NCBI RefSeq assembly: GCF_001649575.2
Contig: NC_051439.1
Coordinates: forward strand, 14,798,451 to 14,862,450
Direction: 5' to 3'
Length of the DNA stretch: 64,000 nucleotides
DNA from: Kryptolebias marmoratus
Taxonomy: Eukaryota > Chordata > Actinopteri > Cyprinodontiformes > Rivulidae
Within the stretch, counting starts at the first letter, position 1. Every line of letters starts with the position of its first letter. The notes under the pieces are model-generated. The model ran no database searches. It was not told where the DNA came from and worked only from the letters and a program-made list of their open reading frames with translations. Position numbers and translations under genes: made by a program. Below are positions 38,201 through 47,200 of the stretch, piece after piece.

Positions 38201-41200
38201 ATTATTCGGTTGAGGATCTGTGTGTGTTTTTGTTCTTGCTGAGAGAGGGCGTCTCGGTGCACTGTAAGACAGCATGAGGACAGAAGTCTACAGGCCTGTA
38301 GAAAGGATCACGTTGCTCCTAACATGGTTCTCCTGTGCTCTGAGCTTCCATAAAGCTGCAGGAAGTCTCTGGCTGCGGCCTTGTAAAGCCGGGCTGGCCT
38401 CAGTGGATCACTCCTGGGGACCACTGTGACAGGAGCAGAGATTCCCTAAAACCCTCTTACCCTTTCAATTTGTGTCATCTTTTTGAGCCAAACATTATTA
38501 AAACCCCTGCTGTACCGTCTCCCTTTTGTTGTTTCTGAAACCCAAAGTGAAAACATATTGTTGAAGACCTTTAACTTCAAGCCATTTATCATGAAAATTC
38601 CTGTATATTTAATTTAAAGTAGCTTTATTAATTCATTTTTTGCTACGGGTTATTTTATGTGTCAACACAACACTGGTTCATCCCTTGAATTTACGTGCTT
38701 TTAGTGCCTAAATGATTCATAAGTCAGAGTTAAGTTGTTTAACAAACAAACAAAAAAATTATTGGGTACCCAAATGAAACTGTATGAACAACGGAGCCAA
38801 AGTCCGAAGAAAAACATTGAAAGACCTTCAGAAAGCATTGGAGAAATATTAATGAAGAAATGTAATTGGATGAAGCTAAATATAAACAAACAAAGGATGA
38901 TTCCAGATTTTTGCACAGTCTAGTGTGTTTGCGTTTTTTGTTGTTGTTTTAAGCATTTTAAGGGTCCCTGCTCACTGTTTTGCCATTTGCTGTTTTTCTT
39001 TGTTCCACTGAAGCCTCATTAAATCCGAACCTTTCTTCCCATCTGGGTAATTATTACACTGTTTTTGTGCCAAGAAGAATTCCTTTTACCTATTCTGCTG
39101 CCACGTCACTTAATTTGGGATGTTTAGAGATTTTTGGCTTAATTATTCAGGTAATGTCAGGTTAATCCTTAGATTTTTATTGTTGTTGATGGTTTACTTC
39201 TAGCAGGATTGCGTCGTCATGGTAACTGATGCTGAAAAGACAACTTGTTCTGCAGTCATATGTCATAATTTCTATTGGAAAAAATGGTAATTTGTGAACT
39301 TATAGTCAGAGGACCTGTGTTTTATAACCTTTTTAGATCACATCTCCCTGATTTTCTTATTGTTCTGAGACCTTTGAGCAAAGGTTTGAATGCATTTTGT
39401 TCACAGGTTGTTGATCCAATATACTATATACAGAAAAAAAATACCAAGACACAATACTTTGATCATATTTAGTCCCCAATTTACATAAATAGGAACTTTT
39501 TGTGGTACTAAGTTTGCATATTTCCATTAGTTTCTTCCCGGTGAGCTCTGGTCCACATCATAGAGTAATCAGAAGCTTTTTAAGGCATTGCAATTTCCAC
39601 TGGCTGCCAAAGAGCATTATTTTTTATTTTACGAAGTCACATCCTGAACGTAAACCTTCCCGTGGAACACTTGTAAAAGCCTTTTTCTTTTTCATCGGCA
39701 AAATTCCTCGAGATCCAACCCGTGCTTTGATAAGAGGCGGACGGGGGTGCACGATTGGCGCTTGGGATGATTCCATGACTTCAAAAAGCAAAAACAAGTC
39801 AACAGCGTTCACTTCAAAGAGCAGCTGAGGCTGTTAAACTCTGACTCATTACTGAACGAGTTCCTCATCCAGGTAAAACGCTCAGGCAGCTCACGCATAG
39901 ATACATGTGTCCTACACATGATTTTACATATTAACACAAACATAAGACAGAAGGGAAACTCAGTGCCAATGTTACAGGAAGTATTGGAGAGGCTAATTTA
40001 AGTGGAAGCCTTACTTTCCTTTACACAGAAAGAACAAATAAATAGTATAAGTAGTTTCATCTTAGCGAGTCCTGTGCTCTGTCTCTTAAACTTGTCTGTG
40101 TGATCCCTCCCAGATCTAAATTTCAGTAATCTGCTGCTTCGCTTCTGTTGCTGTCCTTACTCCTCACACAAACTCAGACCTACAGACTGTAAAACACCTT
40201 CGCAGTTTGTCATTTTCCTTTGCATTTAACTTGGTTCAAATAAGACCGTTTTTACCACCAGCTCAAGTTTGGTGAGCTGCAACTCATAATCTAAGCACTA
40301 TGAACTGAAGTGAACTATTTGTTAGCAAAATATCTCATGAATCACTGGATGGATTTTAATGAAACTTACAGAAAACAATCACTTTGTGGACATCTACAAC
40401 TGATTAAATTTTGGAGTCAATCCAATTGAAGATGGCCGCCACAGTCAACTGAACTTACTAAACACATAAATAGCTATATCTCAGCCAAATTTGCAGATCC
40501 TGAACTAAGATTTGGTGTGGTAGTAGTTAAAAGTCATTCACAACACGAAAAGATCATGCGAGATACTGCAAGAGACTGTGCATACAAGGTTTGACCAAAA
40601 TGGCTGTAACTCTATTATTTCTCCTTATAAGATGATTTAAAACTCTGGTATGAAAAGTGGTGGGTGATATTCATTCTTTCAATGAATGCTAGGCTTTTAA
40701 TTTTTATCTGACCTCGTTCAGTTATCGTGTGAAATAAAGATGTGTTTGTGTTTCTCTTACAGGGTATGAGCCTTATGTTTCAAAGTATTTTTTAAAGTTT
40801 TTTTTTTTTTTTTTTAAATAAAACATTTCCCTGCTTATGACGCTCCAGTAGTTTTTCATCTTGAATTTAAGCCATGACTAATTAAGGGGGGGGGGGAATC
40901 CCGCTTGTATACGTGTCATTTCGCTAACTTTCCATGGAAAATTCTTGTGTCCCAACATCTTTGCACTTTTTTGTTGTTGGTGAGTCAGAACAAGTTATTT
41001 ATACTTGTTTGCGTGTGCGTGTGTGTTTTATTTGTCTGTCCTGTCCGTCATGCAAAATATCTCATGAATCACTGGATGGATTTTAATTAAATTTTCAGAA
41101 AATAATGATTTGTTGTACATCTACAACTGATTAACTTTTGGAGTCACCAGAATTCAAGATGGCCACCACAGCTAATTAACATTAGCCAACACAAAAAAGA

Positions 41201-44200
41201 CTAACTCAGTCAACTTTGCAGATATTGAAGTAAACGCATACCTCAAGCTCTAACATATTGTGTAAGACCTCACAATATAACATGAGATTGTGCGTAACGC
41301 CATTTACAAGATTTGATTAAAACAGAATAGTAGACCTTTAATTTAGATGTGTTTGAGACTTGTCAAATAAAAATTGGAGCAGGAGGGGAAGAACATTTCA
41401 TAAAAGTCTTTAACATCTCTTATAGACTGCTCTTCTCTTTCTGTTATCTCAGTTTAAGTAGCAGTTTGAAAAAGTCTGTCAGAGTTTTAAAGCTGTAATT
41501 TATTGTCCCTCTCAGCATGCACGTCTCATAACTTTCTAGTTAGCGACTAGTGGTTTCATGTTAACACATGGAGCGGAGGAAGAGAAACTTCACACGTTCC
41601 CCTCTCCAGGCCGTTTTCTTTTCCTCCGTTTTTTGGCTCCTGTGCCACCTCTCCAAAGTCGCACCAGAGGGGTACCTCAGGCGCCAGCCTGACCCCCACT
41701 GAGACTAACACCATTGGTCACGGCCCCTCTCTTCTTCCCCCCTCCTCTCTTTATTCCAGACATGGCCACCCCCTTCATTAGGTTTACATGTAAAGAAGGC
41801 CTAAAAATAAAAGGGGTTGTTGATCGCAGGCTTTGGCTCACCTAGTCCCAGAAGACCCCCAAAACCTGCCTTTGAACAATTTTTCAGAGACTTCCCCCTC
41901 TTAAATCTTCAAGTAGAAAAAGGTCCCCCATCATTGTAAAAGAAAAGGATGAATCTGGAAAAATGCAATAAATCTGAGATCACAGGCACTCTTTGGCCCT
42001 AGATAAATTCTTGCACCTCGGCTCGGCCCACATCTGCCTTGCATTTAGACACTTTTACATGGCAGGAGTCCAGAGGAGCCTTCGTTTCCCAAGCCTCTCT
42101 GCTTCAACTTCAACATGTATGCAAACACACACACATACAAAAACCTGACAAACAGACCGCCGCTCCCCGCCCCCAAGCCCAGGCGTCACACACTCACACT
42201 TTGGACCGTCAACACACAGAGGCATGTCAAGCTTTACAATGTGCCTAACAATCGCTTGGGTAACATGCTTGCTGTGTTCGTGACATCCCAACCCTCAGCT
42301 TTTCTTCTTCCGCCATCAACTGATGACTCAGAGTGGTTAATAAACACAGTGCCCTCATCTGGAGCCAGTGGGCCTCAGTGGACTTCATCTGACTCATCAT
42401 GGCCTCTCAATCCAACCCACAACTGACTTACGTTTTCTTTCTGTGTTGCAGCTCAGAAGGAGCATTCTGCTGAGGATGACCGACTCAAAGAAGCTCAGGA
42501 AAGGTAGGAAACACACAGGAAGCACAAGAAATATGGACACCACTGCATCATTATTGCCCGCCACTGAAAGGTGAAAGCAGACAATGTTTTTGCCCATGTC
42601 TGTGTGTCCATGTGTCTGGTTTTTTTTTAGCAAAATATCTCATGAACCAGTGAACAATTTTTTATGACACTTGCAAAAAAGTAATTATGAGATGTATCTC
42701 TACTGCTGATTAACTTTGGGGTCAGCTCAATTCAAGATGACCACCTCAGTCAGTTTTAAAGATATTGAGGTAAAATCTAGAGTGGTAGTAGCTGAAAGTG
42801 ATCCCCAACACATCCTTTTAGTGTGACAGCTTGCAAAACCATATGAGATTGAGCATAATGTTAATATTAATGTTTGATCAAAAACGGCAACAACTCATTT
42901 CTTCACATAAGTTGATCTTGGTTTAAAACTTTGGCATGAAAGGCGGCGGGTGATATGCATTCCTTTAATTTAGCATTTTATTTTAGAGATAACATAGCTG
43001 GTATGAGTACATGCCTAATATTTGTTTAACTGATATTATCAGCTGCTGATAAAGTTTCCAGAAAGATAAGATTTCATAATTCTGTCTCCTTTTGCTGACT
43101 TCAAGGCTTGTTACAATTTACAGAAAAGACAAATAAAACATACACACATAAACCTGGATGCCATCATCATCCTCCCCAGCAGTTCCTGTCATTCTTATCT
43201 GCCATGTTTTGTGCTGGAGACTCCCGAAAGTTTCCCCTAGAGGCACCTTGATTTATGGGACGCGCTGGCAGCCGCCGAGCTCGCCGTCCGAGCAAAATCA
43301 TATCTGGAAGATTTCATATTGGAAAAAGATGGTGGAGCGGACAAACAAAGCGAGCGGATTATTTTTCCCCTTGTTTGGAAAGAGAGCAGAGCTGTTTGTT
43401 TTACATTGTAAGACGCCAGCATCTAAAATAAATCCTGGGAGACGCATAAAGAAGAAGGTGAAAGACACCAAACACAAGAAAATGAAACCCCTAAACAATA
43501 AGAAATGTGACTGATCATAACTCAGCAAGTGGCTTTAAACTGCTCGGCTTTGTAAATACGTTTTTGAGCTACAGAGAGATATTTCTATCCACTGAATCAG
43601 GCCAAAGTGTGTGTGTGTGTGTTAGTGACACCACTGTGGTAAAGGTGTTGAACTAGGTGAGTAATATTGATCAAAAGGCCCCTACAGCTGACAACACCTT
43701 TGCTTTTAATGAAGTTTTCCTTTAATTTCATCTGAAAAAAGTGGGGGCTGGCTGAGTGGAGGAGCAAGAAGGAGGCAGGGGTCTCTCTCTTAGTTTCCCA
43801 CAGAGCCACCTCGTAAAAGTGACACGCTTCTGATGAATATGGGCGTCAGCGGGCACTCTGGGCCCTGGGTGGGCCTTCACATCTGTGCTGGATGAGGGAT
43901 CCTCTCACGAAGTGCAGCAGTGGTAAAATTACTGCTAAAAGGAACAGACAACACAATCCTCTGAGTTGTCAGATACATTAACCTCCATCTGTAACTGAGC
44001 AGGGGTGGCACATCTGGATCAGGGTACAGATGAGCGATGTCAAACCTCAGTGTGTTTTCAGAAAAATAGCTCAAATGTAGAACTGTATACAATTAAATGC
44101 TATGACTGATACATTTTTAATCAGTGCAATTTCTTGATTAGTAAAGAAACTAAGTTAAAACATTTTTACAGTAATAAGGAATTAAATTAGATTCATCAGT

Positions 44201-47200
44201 TTTACTCAAAGTGCATTTAACTGCTGTAAACACAAGCTGTATAAACTGGACAAAATTTAATTCAATTTTACTTTAATTATTTTTTTATCATATTTAATTG
44301 GATGTTTGTTGTGATTGTGATTTTATTATATAAAATACATTAAACTACATGAAAAATACTAATATAAAGTACACCAGTAAATCAGCATACTAGCAGAACT
44401 GTTTTTTTCTCTTCACATAAAGTTAATTAAAAGACAATAATTTCAAAAACTAAGACTTTTAACAAAATATTTCTTCAAATTTAAGGTGTTTTTGTTGTTT
44501 TTTATTGGATATTTGTGCATTTTATAGTTTATTTAAAAAGCAATATAAAGAAAGTAATTTACATTTTGCACTATCCTTTTATTGTCTCTGTAATGTATTT
44601 ACCAAAAAAAAAGAGAAAAAAACATGAATATGCATCTAGTTAATTTTAATGTAACATGGAATGAAATATATTATTTAAACCATGCTTTTAACCAACAATT
44701 GTGCAAAATCAACAAATGTAAAAAAGTAGCTTTTATAAGAATATTATTTAAATGTTACTGATTGAAAAAATTACTGAATAAGTCGTCTTTATAGGATTGG
44801 TTGGAAACGTGGGGGGAAATTAAAAAATAGAAATGAAATCAGAGATAAAGAGAAGAAAAAGTTCACATTTATCTCTAAAGACTTCTAGTAATTAAATGTT
44901 TGTGAACGGAAAATAAAAAAGAACTGAGAATAATTCTGTAATTTTTGCATTAAACAAACATTTAAAATTAACTGAAAATTGTGAAATGTTTTATTCATTT
45001 TACACAGTTTGCCACACACACATGTATAAACTCAACTACCTTAATATTTTAGTTTCTTCAATCGGAACTAAAGTCATTTTTTAAACATGTAAGAGTCACA
45101 TAAAAAGTAATACTGGGTTCTCTTATATGAATTACCCAAAACAGTTTGACCGAAACCTTTCTGGGCAATTTAATGTCTAATTATAGAAGACTGAGGTAAT
45201 GAGGATTACATCTCTACCAAAATAATTTCCTGTTTGATCACGCCTTGACTTTTTCCTGAACATGCAGACTTAATTTGTCTGCCTCGTGTTTTTTTCTGTC
45301 CTCAGTTCTGTCTCATTAAGTTTTCCTCTCCACTATCACGCTCAATTACATCTGGCCCTGGTGCCACCTCCACAGTCACCGTGCCGCTACGATTTGGTTG
45401 GTGTAATATTCCACTCTGGCATTATTTGATGAAAAAAAAAGGCCTCTGATTTCTTCTTCTGCTGAATCAGCCAACAATACGCTGTTTACTGCTGGAATAT
45501 TTTTACTGGGGAAACGACGGAATGCAGCTTTGCCGGCCCAGATATTCCTGGGATTCTCCTGGCTGTCCGTGGTTTTGTAATGGGCGTTTTTTTTCCTTGC
45601 TGTCAGCGAGGAATGCAGGCCGTGGCTGCTGCTGTTAACCCACTCATGGTGTTGGCATCATCATATAGATTATAGGGGATTTCTGTATGTTTCTGCACAT
45701 GCAAACAGTATGCACAAGTTCTGCTTGTTTTTCTTGGCAAGCGTGACAAACCTTAATGTTTTTGTCTAATTCACACGCAATGTCGGCTGAAATGAAAAGC
45801 GTGATTTGTGCGAGCTTTGACATGATGACCCCAGGGGTCGGGAGAGGAGCTGATGGAGAAGAGTTCCTGTTTGTCATGCTGAACCAGGCCAGCTGTAGCA
45901 AAGCTACCTGTGACGGCACGTCTGGTTGGTCAATTCAAACATCTCGGAGCCTTGTTCCAATAACTTGTGTTGTGTACAGAATGATCTACAGTGCTCTCCT
46001 GAATTAAGCAAAATGACTCATCCTTGGGAAATGGGAAGCAGGTTCTTACGGATTTTTTTGTTGTTGTTGTCTGGGCACCGTTACTCTCCACACAAACATG
46101 TCTTAGATTAGCGTTTCAAAAAAGCCACCTAGCATCTGGAGGTCAGAGCCTTCCCCGGGTGTCAACGGGACAGAGGGCATCCCTTGAATCATGTCCCCCC
46201 TTTCATCAACCCTCTGACAGGCGCAGCCAGAAAATGTCTTTCATGTTTCGGTTAGCGGAGGGAATCTGAAGCAGGAGGCTACTTTTCATGCCTCGTGTGC
46301 TGCTGAGAGCCTCGCCAAGAGTTCAGATTTGGTTACAATTGAATTAACGTGAGAAGCAGGCTTTCAGTGGCACTGCAGAAAGCCTATTTATTTACCCAGA
46401 CCAGATTTGTCTTGTTTTTGTGTGTGCACACTTGCCTCTGATGGTGAATATGTTAGTTTTACATGCAAGTGTATGTGTGTGTGTGGGATTGAGAAAGAGA
46501 TGCTTATTCTTGGCTGTCTATGTCTTCTCTGGCAGTGTAACCCCTGAAGGCTGCAGAGGTCAATACGATAATGGAGCTGCCGCTACTGGCTCTCCCCTGT
46601 GGCCCAGCAGGGTGGGCATGCTCACTGCAGCTCTTTGTGAGTGTGTGTGTGTCTGATTACAGCCATCACTTTCTGTGCGTGCTGTTTTCCCTCTCCAATT
46701 TTTAGACACACGCACACCCTAAACTTCCTGTTGTGTTCGAGCCGCTCGCCAAAACACGCTCTCATCCATGTCTGAGATTGCAGACGTTTACACTCCTCTG
46801 AACCGCTGCTGGGTTTTCTCCGACAGTTTCCAAGACATGGTGAGCTACTTCGGTATGAAGCCAAAGTCCGGGGAGAAGGAAGTGGCTTCGAGTTACGTCT
46901 TCATGCTCTGGTACGAGTTCTGCAATGACTTCAAGAACTCCTGGATCCGACAAAGCAAGAACATCTCCAAGGAGAGGTGAGTTGGATTCTTGCTGTAAGC
47001 TCTTATCATGAACTTTCAGTTTAGTTGTCAGGAAGAGTGGGTGTTACAAGATTGTTTAAGATTTTTGAGTATATATACTTATACATTTTTTGTTTGAATA
47101 AGGATCTAGGACTTTTGGGATTTAAGCCTTATTACATATTTATTGCCGGCCACCAAAAGCGAAAGGTTTTGTCTGGGTTTGTTCATTTGTCTGTAGCAAA

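Larger units (their letters stand above)
37793..42451 (+). other. fmn1: fmn1 intron, 4.7 kb
   Basis: It carries two family A repeats (40318-40706 and 41030-41345), a long poly-T (about 40799-40816) and a G run (about 40887-40895). A GC-richer, non-repetitive block (about 41500-42060) is enhancer-like. No exon was recognised. Confidence 0.65.
42504..46826 (+). other. fmn1: fmn1 intron, 4.3 kb
   Basis: It contains a family A copy (42553-42990), a strongly AT-rich zone (about 44090-45130) and a GC-richer enhancer-like block (about 45300-45640). No exon was recognised. Confidence 0.65.
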
